Positions 10,051 to 18,476 of a stretch of DNA of 64,000 nucleotides are shown in pieces. The stretch spans positions 62,001 through 126,000 of the forward strand of contig JAAXUF010000003.1 of NCBI GenBank assembly GCA_013336165.1, read 5' to 3'. A model generated the notes under the pieces. That model saw nothing but the letters and a program-made list of their open reading frames with translations. It made no database searches and was not told where the DNA came from. This DNA is from Coriobacteriia bacterium. GTDB lineage: Bacteria; Actinomycetota; Coriobacteriia; Anaerosomatales; JAAXUF01. The position numbers were made by a program, and so were the translations under genes. Numbering within the stretch: the stretch's first letter is position 1; each line of letters begins with the position of its first letter.

Positions 10051-10802
10051 CGGCAGGTTCCCCCCGCCTCGCCCGCGGCTTTGATGCGCGCGGCCTCGTC
10101 TTCCTCGGCGTCAGAGAGACGCGTGTAGACGGGCAGAACCTCGCCCGCCTCACCCGAGCCTTCCGCGCCGTCGGCCAGAAGAGCCGAGAACGCGCCGAAG
10201 AGCCCATAGCCCGAAGGCGCCCACTTCGCTTCGTCAACCGCCATTGCCCGGTCGCCCAGCGCCGAGGTGAACCGCGGGCCATACTTGCGCAGGCCGTTGC
10301 CCGCGAGCAGGAGCGGCTCGCCGAGCGCGGCCCATTCGCCCGCGACCTCGTCGGGTTTGGCGACGCGGTGGGGCGTCAAGCGCTCTGCACGGCCACCACC
10401 AAGGCGGAACAGCGCCGGGTAGACCTCGCCGCGCATGGCATCGCCGACGACGCCCAGAAGCGCGTGCTTGTCGGCGAACCCCCAGGCGATGGCGTCGAGC
10501 GTGCCGACCCCGTACAGGGGAACGCCGAGGCCGTGCGCGAGGCCCTTCGCGGTCGCGACACCGATGCGCACGCCAGTGAACGAGCCCGGCCCTCTGCCAA
10601 CGATGACCGCGGAGACATCGCGCGACGTCACACCGCCGGCCGCGAGGAGCGATTCCGCTATCGGAAGCACGCGAGACATCGCCGCACGAGGCGCGTCAAC
10701 TTCGGCACTCGCGACGACCTCGATGTTGTGTGCAGTACGCCAGGCAAGCCCCACGACGGTGACTTCGGTGGCGGTATCGAGCGCGAGGAGCAGTTGCCTC
10801 AC
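10047..10802 (-). CDS. tsaB: t6A biosynthesis dimerisation protein TsaB
   Basis: TsaB is the inactive TsaD paralogue that pairs with TsaD and TsaE in tRNA threonylcarbamoyladenosine synthesis. The 251-residue protein starts with LLALDTATEVTVVGL, the actin-like phosphate-1 strand. It has VGRGPGSFTGVRIGVATAKG near residues 67-86, the family signature. The C-terminal third is longer and less conserved, as usual. A GTG start at 10802 overlaps the tsaE stop (GTGA). It overlaps the next gene, rimI-tsaD, by four bases too. All three t6A partners are therefore made from one coupled message, which fits their function as a complex. Confidence 0.95.
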   Translation of the reverse strand: MRQLLLALDTATEVTVVGLAWRTAHNIEVVASAEVDAPRAAMSRVLPIAESLLAAGGVTSRDVSAVIVGRGPGSFTGVRIGVATAKGLAHGLGVPLYGVGTLDAIAWGFADKHALLGVVGDAMRGEVYPALFRLGGGRAERLTPHRVAKPDEVAGEWAALGEPLLLAGNGLRKYGPRFTSALGDRAMAVDEAKWAPSGYGLFGAFSALLADGAEGSGEAGEVLPVYTRLSDAEEDEAARIKAAGEAGGTCR

Positions 10803-11311
10803 AGCCCTTCACCCGCCGAGACATTCACGCCCGCGGCATCGGAGCACGCGTCCACCCACGCCCTCACAAGCGCAGCACCGCGCTTTCCGCGCGGCTCGAG
10901 CTCGATCTCGCGCGTTTCGTCGCCCGTGATCGTGAATCGCACGATCACGCATTCCTCCGGGACAGCCGAGGGGAAGCGGTCCCCCCACTCGACGAGCGAG
11001 ACTCCATCGGCTTCGAGCGTGCCCCAGTAGTCGATGTCTTCGAGCTGCTCGGCGGAGTCGAGACGGTAGATGTCGAAGTGGTGAAGCGGGATGCGCCCCT
11101 CGTGAATGCGCATGATGTTGAAGGTCGGGCTGGTCACCGGCTCGACTACGCCCAGCGCCCGCGCCACGCCCTTGGTCAGGCACGTTTTGCCCGCACCCAA
11201 GTCGCCGGAGAGGATGAGCACGTCACCAGGCACCAGAAGCGGGGCAAGCTTCTCACCGCACTCCTCGGTCGCTACGGCGCCGGCGGTGCGCAGAACGCAG
11301 GTGGCCATCAT
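10799..11311 (-). CDS. tsaE: t6A biosynthesis ATPase TsaE
   Basis: TsaE is the P-loop ATPase that resets the TsaB-TsaD complex during t6A synthesis. The 170-residue protein has a Walker A motif GDLGAGKT at 36-43, the following SPTFNIMRIHEG strand, a HFDIYRL motif near residue 78 and an EWGDRFP segment near residue 109. It is slightly longer than the usual 150, with extra residues at the C-terminus. Two in-frame ATGs (11311 and 11308) overlap the uracil-DNA glycosylase stop; I took the first. It lies in a run of genes with overlaps of 4-10 bases, from the nitroreductase through tsaD. Confidence 0.95.
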   Translation of the reverse strand: MMATCVLRTAGAVATEECGEKLAPLLVPGDVLILSGDLGAGKTCLTKGVARALGVVEPVTSPTFNIMRIHEGRIPLHHFDIYRLDSAEQLEDIDYWGTLEADGVSLVEWGDRFPSAVPEECVIVRFTITGDETREIELEPRGKRGAALVRAWVDACSDAAGVNVSAGEGL

Positions 11312-11895
11312 CGCCCCGCAGCCAAGAGTTCACGCAGAAGCCCGAAATCGGCGAAGAGGTCGTCACTCTTGGTGCGGTCATAGATAGCCGCAGCAGGGTG
11401 AAAGATCGGCAGCACCGTGAAACGGCCGGCATGCGCAACCTTTCCGCGCAGCTGGGTGATGCCGGTCTCCGTGCGCAGAATCGCCTTCGTGGAGTGGTTT
11501 CCCAGCGTGACGAGGATCTCGGGTGAAATGAGCCTGGCCTGTTCGCGAAGGAACGGCATGCACGTCTCCTTCTCGACCGGCTCGGGATCGCGATTGCCGG
11601 GCGGGCGGCACTTCACCATGTTGGCGATGTAGACCTCGTCGCGAGTCAGGCCGGCATGCGCGAGAAGGTCGTTTAAGAGCTGGCCCGCCGCCCCAACGAA
11701 CGGCTCCCCCTTCAGGTCCTCGTTCTTGCCCGGAGCCTCGCCGATCAGCATCACGCGGGCATGAGGATCCCCCACGCCAAACACCAGCTTCGTGCGCGTG
11801 TCGCCTAGCGGACAGCGATGGCAATCGCCGATGAGTTCGCGGAGTTCATGCAAGTCGGCACATCCAAAGCCTGACACCTGTTCACCTAGATCCAC
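11308..11895 (-). CDS. udg: Family 4 uracil-DNA glycosylase
   Basis: This 195-residue enzyme removes uracil from DNA to start base-excision repair. It belongs to the iron-sulfur family 4 UDGs, recognised from four cysteine ligands at about Cys25, Cys28, Cys96 and Cys112. Motif 1, GEAPGKNED, is at 52-60 and motif 2 is HPAA near 166. A GTG start at 11895 overlaps the nitroreductase stop by ten bases, and its own stop overlaps tsaE. The repair gene is therefore embedded in an operon otherwise concerned with tRNA modification. The alternative, a SPO1-type phage DNA polymerase domain, is unlikely because the domain stands alone. Confidence 0.93.
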   Translation of the reverse strand: MDLGEQVSGFGCADLHELRELIGDCHRCPLGDTRTKLVFGVGDPHARVMLIGEAPGKNEDLKGEPFVGAAGQLLNDLLAHAGLTRDEVYIANMVKCRPPGNRDPEPVEKETCMPFLREQARLISPEILVTLGNHSTKAILRTETGITQLRGKVAHAGRFTVLPIFHPAAAIYDRTKSDDLFADFGLLRELLAAGR

Positions 11896-12401
11896 GTGGA
11901 GACTTCGGAAAGCGGCCTGCGCGCCGGACGCCCGGCAGACTCCGCCGAATAGCCGATGGGCAGTATCACCAGCGGTTCAATGGGAGCAGGAATCCCAAGC
12001 GCTTCGGAAACCGCCTTCGCGTCGAACGCGCCGACCCAACAGGAGGCGAGTCCCCTGTCGACAGCGGCAAGCAGGATGTTCTCGGCAGCTGCAGCGGTGT
12101 CCTGGATGGCGTAGAGGCGCTCGCCGCGCTCGGAGTAGCGCGCAGCACACGGCCGGGGATCGACGGAGACGACAATCACGACCGGGGCGCCGGTAGCCCA
12201 GCGTTGGTGCAGTGCGCCGGCGAGACGCTCGCGCGCTTCCGCCGAGCGGACCACGGTGAAGCGCCATGGCTGGATGTTGCCGGCCGTCGGAGCGGCCACC
12301 GCCGCATCCAACAGGTAGTTGATGTCCTCATCGGAGACTTCGCGTTTGCTGTTGAAGTGGCGCACGCTGCGCCGTTTGGCGATCAGTTCCGAGAAATCCA
12401 T
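11886..12401 (-). CDS. Nitroreductase-family flavoprotein
   Basis: This is an FMN-dependent oxidoreductase of the nitroreductase fold, 171 residues long. It begins MDFSELIAKRRSVRHF, where the RRSVR segment contacts FMN phosphate, and has APTAGNIQPWRF near residue 37, another flavin-contact signature. A GLASCWVGAF segment near residue 118 binds the flavin ring. The physiological substrate cannot be told from sequence. The frame is open to 12464, but ATG at 12401 has AAGGAG eight bases upstream and gives the conserved N-terminus. It appears to be the first gene of the group ending in tsaD. A TAGAAT at 12463-12468 might be a -10 element, but no matching -35 is seen. Confidence 0.85.
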   Translation of the reverse strand: MDFSELIAKRRSVRHFNSKREVSDEDINYLLDAAVAAPTAGNIQPWRFTVVRSAEARERLAGALHQRWATGAPVVIVVSVDPRPCAARYSERGERLYAIQDTAAAAENILLAAVDRGLASCWVGAFDAKAVSEALGIPAPIEPLVILPIGYSAESAGRPARRPLSEVSTWI

Positions 12402-12541
12402 CCTAGGAGCTCCTTGTGATGCTTGGCTGTCGTTATCAGGCAGCACGTCAAGTGCGGCTGTCACATTCTAGACCAGCGCTCCGACAGCTGCAGCAGTCGC
12501 CCGCAAGGTCACCGTGGAGAGAGCCGCAGAAGAAGACGAGT

Positions 12542-13660
12542 CTAGACGTACACCCGTTCCAGCCGCGCGCCAAACGCGCATGACAGCTCGTAGTTGATGG
12601 TGCCCGCGCGCTCGGCGAGGTCGTCGAGCATGATCTGCCCGCGGCCCTGCCGCCCGACGATGACGGCTTCGTCGCCCATCTCGGCCGAGACCCCGCGCGG
12701 CACTTCGACCATCAGCTGGTCCATGCACACGCGCCCGATCTGCCGACAGCGCACCCCGCCGATGAGGACTTCCATGTTGTTGGACAACACGCGGTGAATG
12801 CCGTCAGCGTAACCCAGCGGAAGCGTGGCGACCGTGGTCGGCGCCGCCGCCGTCCACGTGAATCCGTAGCTGACGCTCTCGCCCACGCCGATGCGCTTCA
12901 CAAGCGAGAGTCGCGCCTTCAGGGTCAGGATCGGCTCGAGCTCGATGTGTTTGTACGTGCTCGGCGCCGGGTGCAGTCCATACAGCGCGATCCCACAGCG
13001 CACCATGTCGAAATGCGCGTCCGGCCACAGTATGGTGCCCGCGCTGTTCGCAGCGTGTACGATTCCGGGGTCCACGCCCTCGGTCCGCATGACCTCGAGC
13101 GCATCGGTAAACCGCTCCAACTGCCGCCTGACCTCCCAGTCGCCTGGCACGTCCGCGGTTGCTAGGTGGGTAAACGTACCCTCCAGCGCCAAGCCGCCCA
13201 ACCCCGACTGCCAGCGCGCAAACTCCGCAACGTCTTCGGCCCTCACGCCGCTGCGGTTCATGCCGCTGTCGACCTTCAGGTGGTAGTGCGCCCGGGCTCC
13301 GCCGGAAAGCGCCCGTGCGGAGAGCGCGGAGGCAAACTCGCGCGTCGTGACCGCGGGAATGACGTCTTTGGCCAGCAGCGCCGGAATTGCCGAGACCGGC
13401 GGCTCGGAAAGAAGCTGCAGGGGCGCCCTCAGGCCCGCTGAGCGCAGTTCCAGCGCCTCATCGACAGTGGCCACGCCCAGACGGTCCGCGCCTGCCGAGA
13501 CGGCTGCGCGCGCGACTCGCACCGCGCCGTTGCCATATCCGTCAGCCTTGACGACTGCCATGAAACCCGTACCGGGACGCGTCTTGGCCTTGAGCGTACG
13601 CACGTTGCGACCAAACGCCGCCAGATCGATTTCGGTCCATGCCCAACGACGATCGGTCAC
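12542..13660 (-). CDS. alr: Alanine racemase
   Basis: This PLP enzyme interconverts L- and D-alanine for peptidoglycan synthesis. It has 372 residues, the normal length. The PLP-binding lysine is Lys38 in VVKADGYGNG and the catalytic tyrosine is Tyr265 in SVSYGFTW. The C-terminal beta domain contains CMDQLMVEVP near residue 318. A GTG start at 13660 overlaps the stop of the CBS-domain gene (GTGA). Linkage with nnrD, acpS and glmS is common in actinobacteria and places it in a wall and cofactor housekeeping cluster. The 140 bases between alr and the nitroreductase start hold no gene. Confidence 0.97.
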   Translation of the reverse strand: MTDRRWAWTEIDLAAFGRNVRTLKAKTRPGTGFMAVVKADGYGNGAVRVARAAVSAGADRLGVATVDEALELRSAGLRAPLQLLSEPPVSAIPALLAKDVIPAVTTREFASALSARALSGGARAHYHLKVDSGMNRSGVRAEDVAEFARWQSGLGGLALEGTFTHLATADVPGDWEVRRQLERFTDALEVMRTEGVDPGIVHAANSAGTILWPDAHFDMVRCGIALYGLHPAPSTYKHIELEPILTLKARLSLVKRIGVGESVSYGFTWTAAAPTTVATLPLGYADGIHRVLSNNMEVLIGGVRCRQIGRVCMDQLMVEVPRGVSAEMGDEAVIVGRQGRGQIMLDDLAERAGTINYELSCAFGARLERVYV

Positions 13661-14124
13661 TTCTCGGCGCCCCCGACAATCGAGCGCAGCACGTCGGACT
13701 TCGTGACGATGCCGATAACCACGTCGCCATCGAGCACGGGAATCCTTGAGACATCGCGGTCAACAAGCAGCGTGGCGACATCTTCGATGCTCGCCGATCC
13801 CTGAACGGTCACCGGATTCTTGGTCATGACGTCGTCCACCGTTGCGGCAACCGCCTTTCGAAGCTCGCTTTCGAAACGCGCCGTCGAAGGTGGATACATG
13901 AAGAAGCCGTCAAGAAGGTGAATGTAGGTCGGATACTCAAGCTTGATGTCCTTGATGATCAGGTCGCCCTCGGTGACCAAGCCCACGAGGATTCCGTTCT
14001 CGACCACGGGCAGTGCGCCGATCCCCTTGTCCACCATGAGACGCGCGGCGTCGGTGACCGACACTTCGCGTCCAACCGTCACAGGATCAGGCGTCATGAT
14101 GTCGCGCACGGAACCTTCTGCCAT
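13657..14124 (-). CDS. Tandem CBS-domain protein
   Basis: This small 155-residue protein consists of two CBS domains, the Bateman module that binds adenosyl ligands such as AMP, ATP or c-di-AMP. The repeats are DIMTPDPVTVGREVSV at about residue 9 and DVMTKNPVTVQGSASI near 94, each ending in an LPVV/IPVL strand and a G-V-T motif. There is no attached enzyme or transporter domain, so it probably acts as a ligand sensor or partner for another protein. It starts at one of two adjacent ATGs (14127 or 14124); the second has the better spacing from AGGAGG. It overlaps the nnrD stop by one base and alr by four. Confidence 0.85.
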   Translation of the reverse strand: MAEGSVRDIMTPDPVTVGREVSVTDAARLMVDKGIGALPVVENGILVGLVTEGDLIIKDIKLEYPTYIHLLDGFFMYPPSTARFESELRKAVAATVDDVMTKNPVTVQGSASIEDVATLLVDRDVSRIPVLDGDVVIGIVTKSDVLRSIVGGAEK

Positions 14125-15692
14125 CATCGTCCTCCTAGCGCTCTCGTATCGATTGTCTTGCCGCGAGTATTCTTCGCGCCGAGCAAACCGGCGACCGCGA
14201 CCGGCAGATAGCCCGGCACGTCCTCGGCGGTCACACACACCGGCGTCAGCACCTCCGCCGCCGCTTCCCCCGCGCGTCCATGCAGGTACGCGCCGAGCGC
14301 ACCCGCCTCAAGGGGCCCAAGCCCCTGTGCGAGCAGTGCGCCGATCACCCCTGACAGCACGTCACCGGTTCCCGCCGTAGCAAGAGCTGGAGTACCCGAC
14401 GTGTTGATGACCTGCCGATCCGCCCCGCTGGTAATGGTTCCTGCACCTTTGAGTACCACGGCACGCATCTGCCCTGCCAGCATTCCTGCTGATGACAGCC
14501 TATCACTCTGAACCCGTTCCACGCTCGTCTTGAGCAACCGCGCCAGCTCTCCGGGGTGCGGCGTCATCACGACGGGGCCGACAAGGCCTCGCACAAGGTC
14601 CGTCCCATTCGCCAAGGCGTTCAAGGCGTCGGCGTCCAGCACGACCGGCACTTTGAGCCGCAGCACAACCTCCCGCACAGCCGCGACCGCGCCGGGAGCC
14701 ACTGTCAACCCGGGGCCAAGCACCACTGCATCGGCGTTCTCGGCCAGACTGAGAACCTCCTCGGCCGCCTCGGCCGACAGTGCGCCATCGGTACCTTCGG
14801 GAAGTCCCACAACAGGGACCGCAAGCAGATGGCACTGCGCGATCGGAACGACCGATCGCGGAACAGCTAGGCGCACATAGCCCGCCCCGGAGCGCATGGC
14901 GCCCTTCGCCGCAAGAATCGCCGCCCCCGGATACGCGAGCGACCCTGCGACCACCAGCACCCGCCCGCGCGAGTTCTTGTGCGCGCCGAGTGCCGGAACC
15001 GGGAGCAGCGCAGCGTAGTCGGCAGAATCCCAAACCTCTGCAACTCCGGGAACAGGCACAAGAAGACCCGTCCCCACGTCGGCCACGACCATCTCACCAA
15101 CATAGCCAGCACCGGGGTAGGTCAGCAGCCCGAGTTTGGGGGCCGCGAAGGTTACCGTGCAGTCGGCACGCATGGCGCCGCCCGGTACCGCGCCGGAGTC
15201 GGCGTCCACACCGGTCGGCACGTCGACAGCCACCACGAAGGCGTTGCCAGCGTTCGCAGCATCGACCCAGGCTCCGATCGGCGCACGAGGTGCACCCGAC
15301 ACTCCCGTGCCGAGGAGCGCGTCAACGATCACCGCAGCCTCGGCCAGCTCGTCGGGAGCAGGCGAGCCGAACGGCACGCGCCACTGCACCCCGCTCGCAA
15401 TCGCGTCGCGGGCGGCCTCCGCGGCAATGCCGGAGAGTTCGCCCGGATTGCGCACCGAGAGCACCTTCACGCTTCTGCCGGCCGCCTTCAAGTCACGCGC
15501 AGCCACCCAGCCGTCGCCGCCGTTGTTGCCCGGTCCGGCCAGCACCACCACGTCGCCGCATGCGGCTTTCTCGGCGACGACGCGGGCGACCTGGAGACCT
15601 GCCGAGCGCATCAGCGACGCCAGAGAGACTCCTGCGCTCACGGCCTCTTCCTCGACGGCCCGCGTCTGTGCTGCTGTCAGCGTGCGAAACAC
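14124..15692 (-). CDS. nnrD: Bifunctional NAD(P)HX epimerase/dehydratase NnrE-NnrD
   Basis: This enzyme repairs hydrated NADH and NADPH. The 522-residue protein has a YjeF_N epimerase domain at about 1-215, with the phosphate loop GPGNNGGDG near 53-61. A ribokinase-like ADP-dependent dehydratase domain follows at about 225-510, with HPGELARLL and the GTGDVLSG motif. The open frame runs upstream to 15848, but that would overlap acpS. The GTG at 15692 has a GGAGGAGGGG site and the family N-terminus FRTLTAAQTRAVE, so I chose it. The stop overlaps the CBS gene. Both domains have intact glycine-rich loops, so both activities are likely. Confidence 0.94.
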   Translation of the reverse strand: MFRTLTAAQTRAVEEEAVSAGVSLASLMRSAGLQVARVVAEKAACGDVVVLAGPGNNGGDGWVAARDLKAAGRSVKVLSVRNPGELSGIAAEAARDAIASGVQWRVPFGSPAPDELAEAAVIVDALLGTGVSGAPRAPIGAWVDAANAGNAFVVAVDVPTGVDADSGAVPGGAMRADCTVTFAAPKLGLLTYPGAGYVGEMVVADVGTGLLVPVPGVAEVWDSADYAALLPVPALGAHKNSRGRVLVVAGSLAYPGAAILAAKGAMRSGAGYVRLAVPRSVVPIAQCHLLAVPVVGLPEGTDGALSAEAAEEVLSLAENADAVVLGPGLTVAPGAVAAVREVVLRLKVPVVLDADALNALANGTDLVRGLVGPVVMTPHPGELARLLKTSVERVQSDRLSSAGMLAGQMRAVVLKGAGTITSGADRQVINTSGTPALATAGTGDVLSGVIGALLAQGLGPLEAGALGAYLHGRAGEAAAEVLTPVCVTAEDVPGYLPVAVAGLLGAKNTRGKTIDTRALGGR

Positions 15693-15738
15693 CCCAGTCC
15701 CCTCCTCCGCTCGCAGACCAACTGACTCAAAGAAGAGC

Positions 15739-16239
15739 CTACCCCAGACCGCCCCGTTCTTGCCCCTTCTCGGGGGAAACTTCATCGAGTAGGAAGCGCG
15801 CCTCCTTGAAGGACGCCGCCAACTGAGCGCGGGTGTCCGGACGCTCATCGCGCGTCGGCCGAGCCTCCTGGGTGATCGCGACGGCCGAAGCGACCGCTGT
15901 CACGTGGGTGAACGACAGCGACAGATGCATCTCGACCACGCCGAGCTCTGCGGCCCGCTCGGCGGCCCGGCCCGAAAGGCGCGGCACCGGCCGTCCGCTC
16001 GCCTCGCGCATAACCTCCACGTCGGTGAACCTCATCCCCCGAAACCCGGTGCCGAGTGCTTTGAGCACGGCCTCCTTGGCTGCGAATCTCAGCGCGTAGT
16101 GCACCTCGGGCCGCGAGCGCTTATCGCAATACGCGCGCTCTTCCGCCGAGAACAGCCTCTCCTTCAGGAGCGGCCGACGGGCGAGCGCGACCTTCATCCT
16201 CTCGATCTCGACGATGTCGACACCCAATCCGGTGATCAT
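15739..16239 (-). CDS. acpS: Holo-[acyl-carrier-protein] synthase with C-terminal extension
   Basis: AcpS transfers 4-prime-phosphopantetheine from CoA to acyl carrier protein. The first 124 residues are typical: GLGVDIVEIERM with a magnesium-binding aspartate at residue 8, RFAAKEAVLKALG near 52-64, and a closing LSLSFTHVTAVASAVA strand. About 42 further residues follow, rich in Arg, Glu and Asp, which is not usual for the roughly 120-residue family. The extension continues in frame to a stop at 15739 without an internal start for another gene. The gene lies five bases after glmS and 46 bases before nnrD, so it is likely in one transcript with both. Confidence 0.9.
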   Translation of the reverse strand: MITGLGVDIVEIERMKVALARRPLLKERLFSAEERAYCDKRSRPEVHYALRFAAKEAVLKALGTGFRGMRFTDVEVMREASGRPVPRLSGRAAERAAELGVVEMHLSLSFTHVTAVASAVAITQEARPTRDERPDTRAQLAASFKEARFLLDEVSPEKGQERGGLG

Positions 16240-16244
16240 CGGGG

Positions 16245-18071
16245 CTACTCCACCGTCACAGACTTGGCGAGGTTGCGGGGCTGGTCAACGTTGCAGCCCC
16301 TATGCTTGGCGATGCGGTACGCGAGCAGCTGCAACGGCACGGTCGCAGGAATCGCCGAGAGTGCCTCGATCACCGGCGGTATGTACAGCACGCACTCGGC
16401 GTAGTTCCGAATGTGCTCGTCACCTTCGGTCGCAACCGCAATGACGTGGGCGCCGCGAGCGCGAACCTCCTGGATGTTGCTCATGACCTTGTCGTACGTG
16501 CGCCCCTTGGTGGCCACCACGACGACGGGAAGCTCATCGGTTATGAGCGCGATCGGACCGTGCTTCATCTCGCCGGCCGGATAGGCCTCGGCATGGATGT
16601 AGGAGATCTCCTTGAGTTTGAGCGCCCCCTCCATCGCCACAGGCACGCCCATCCCCCTGCCGAGGAAGAGCACACTCTTCGCATCGCCGAAGACCCCCGC
16701 ACAGTCATCCAGAGAACCTGTATCGGCAAGTATCGCTTCCACGATCTCGGGAATCGCCGAGAGGTCCGCAAACAGGGAGGCGACCTTCTCCGAGGTCAGC
16801 AGGCGCTTGGCCTGCGCGAGCTTGAGCGCCAGCACCGTGAGCGCGGCAATCTGCGCGGTGAAGGTCTTCGTCGCCGCGACGCCAATCTCGGGACCGGCGT
16901 GGGTGTAGATGACGCCGTCGGCCTCTCTCGTCACGCGCGACCCCACGACGTTCGTGATCGCGATGACCTTGCCGCCACGATCTTTCGCTTCGTGAATCGC
17001 CGCCAAGGTGTCTGCGGTCTCTCCCGACTGGGTGATCGCCACACACAGCGTCTTCTCGTCGACAATCGGGTCGCCATAGCGGAATTCGCTTGAGCACTGC
17101 ACCTCGACTGGCACCCGAACCCACAGCTCAATGAGATTCTTGGCAACGTAGCCTGCGTGCAGGGACGTGCCGCACGCTACCACGTACACGCGGTCGATCG
17201 ACTCGATCTGCTCCGGCGTCATCGCCAGCTCGGAAAGCTGGATGCTCCCATCCTCGCCCATACGCCCCCTGAGCGTCTCGCGTATGGCCTTGGGCTGCTC
17301 AAAGATCTCCTTGAGCATGAAATCTTCGAAGCCGTTCTTTTCGGCGGCGTCGAGGTCCCACTGCACATGCATGAGTTCGGGTTCCACCGCGTTGCCGGCC
17401 ATGTCTCGCACTGTAACGCCTTCGCTCGTCACAACAGCAATATCGCCGTCGTGTAGCGCGAGCACTTCGCGCGTGTACTCCAGCACGGCCGGGATGTCGC
17501 TTGCCACGATGTTCTCACCGTCGCCCAGACCGATGATGAGCGGCGAGTCCTTTCGGGCCGCGACGATGACGCCGGGCTGGCCGCGGTGAACCACCGCGAT
17601 TGCGTAGCTTCCCTCAAGGTCGGCCATCGCGCGGGCGACCGCCGAGACGAGATCTCCGCGGTAGTGGCTTTCGACCAAGTGCACGATGGTCTCGGTATCG
17701 GTCTCACTACGCAAGACGTGCCCGGCCGCTGCCAACTGTTCGCGCAACTCGGCGTAGTTCTCAATGATGCCGTTATGGACCACGGCGATGCTGCCGGTGC
17801 AATCCGTGTGTGGGTGAGCGTTCTCTTCCGATGGACGCCCGTGTGTCGCCCAACGCGTGTGGCCGATGCCCGTCCCGCCGAGGAGAGGAGCCGCATCAAG
17901 CGCATTCCTCAAGTTGACAAGCTTGCCGACACGCCGCGTGATCTTGAGCTTGTCGCCTTCCAGTATCGCAACTCCGGCCGAATCGTATCCACGGTATTCG
18001 AGCCTGGCCAGACCGCTCAGGAGTACGTCACTGGCCCGTCTGGGGCCAACATATCCGACTATTCCGCACAT
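16245..18071 (-). CDS. glmS: Glutamine-fructose-6-phosphate aminotransferase (isomerising)
   Basis: GlmS makes glucosamine-6-phosphate from fructose-6-phosphate and glutamine, the entry step of amino-sugar and peptidoglycan precursor synthesis. The 608-residue protein begins MCGIVGYVG, where Cys2 is the N-terminal nucleophile after removal of Met1. The glutaminase domain spans about 1-235. Two SIS isomerase domains follow, with VACGTSLHAGYVAKN near 300 and AITQSGETADTLAA near 345, and the C-terminus ends DQPRNLAKSVTVE. A ribosome site GGAGG lies 11 bases before the ATG. The upstream leader carries a glmS ribozyme at 18190-18347 that should reduce expression when glucosamine-6-phosphate is plentiful. 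Confidence 0.98.
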   Translation of the reverse strand: MCGIVGYVGPRRASDVLLSGLARLEYRGYDSAGVAILEGDKLKITRRVGKLVNLRNALDAAPLLGGTGIGHTRWATHGRPSEENAHPHTDCTGSIAVVHNGIIENYAELREQLAAAGHVLRSETDTETIVHLVESHYRGDLVSAVARAMADLEGSYAIAVVHRGQPGVIVAARKDSPLIIGLGDGENIVASDIPAVLEYTREVLALHDGDIAVVTSEGVTVRDMAGNAVEPELMHVQWDLDAAEKNGFEDFMLKEIFEQPKAIRETLRGRMGEDGSIQLSELAMTPEQIESIDRVYVVACGTSLHAGYVAKNLIELWVRVPVEVQCSSEFRYGDPIVDEKTLCVAITQSGETADTLAAIHEAKDRGGKVIAITNVVGSRVTREADGVIYTHAGPEIGVAATKTFTAQIAALTVLALKLAQAKRLLTSEKVASLFADLSAIPEIVEAILADTGSLDDCAGVFGDAKSVLFLGRGMGVPVAMEGALKLKEISYIHAEAYPAGEMKHGPIALITDELPVVVVATKGRTYDKVMSNIQEVRARGAHVIAVATEGDEHIRNYAECVLYIPPVIEALSAIPATVPLQLLAYRIAKHRGCNVDQPRNLAKSVTVE

Positions 18072-18189
18072 AGCTGGATGAACCTCCGGTTTGTGGGAGT
18101 GTGTGTTTTCGCGCGGCCGATATGCCGCAATGAGCCCGCAGCGCCCTGCATGCCGGAGGCCGGGGCATCTGGCCCCTGTGAGTTGTGGA

Positions 18190-18347
18190 GAAACCGGTGC
18201 GATGCCGTCTCTGTCTCCGCAGTCACCCGCGGGCTTTCTTCGACACCGTCACGACCCCGGTTGGGGCCGGAGGGCCATCCGCCGAATACTTCGATGAGCC
18301 CTCTCCTCGTCAACTGGCGAAAATTCGCACGAGCCAGTTCCGGCGCT
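18190..18347 (-). ncRNA. glmS ribozyme (self-cleaving riboswitch)
   Basis: The minus-strand leader 120 bases before glmS matches the glmS ribozyme core. It has GCGCC from 18346, AACTGGC paired with GCCAGT to form P2, the invariant GTTGACGAGG with the catalytic guanine at 18311, and then TCATCGAAGTATTCGGCGGATG with flanking GGGC and GCCC arms. A hairpin GCCCC-AACC-GGGGT follows, and its loop AACCGG is complementary to CCGGTT at 18197-18192, the expected P3.1-type pseudoknot. Cleavage is predicted between 18347 and 18346. The RNA binds glucosamine-6-phosphate, the product of GlmS, as a cofactor for cleavage. The remaining leader, 18072-18189, shows no further gene. Confidence 0.93.
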
Positions 18348-18442
18348 CTGCCATGCTGCTATCTCTCGGGTGGCGCTCCTCCCTGTCGGCACGAGTTCTC
18401 GTCACTGCAGTGTAGCAGCCCCAGAGCGCACAAAGCGATTAC

Positions 18443-18468
18443 GGGTAGGTGACGGCAACCGCCTACCC
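18443..18468 (-). terminator. Hairpin after glmM
   Basis: The stem GGGTAGG (18443-18449) pairs with CCTACCC (18462-18468), with inner CGG/CCG pairing, nine bases past the glmM stop. The minus-strand tail GTAATCGCTTTG is only weakly T-rich. It would separate glmM from the glmS leader. Confidence 0.55.
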
Positions 18469-18476
18469 CACGATCT

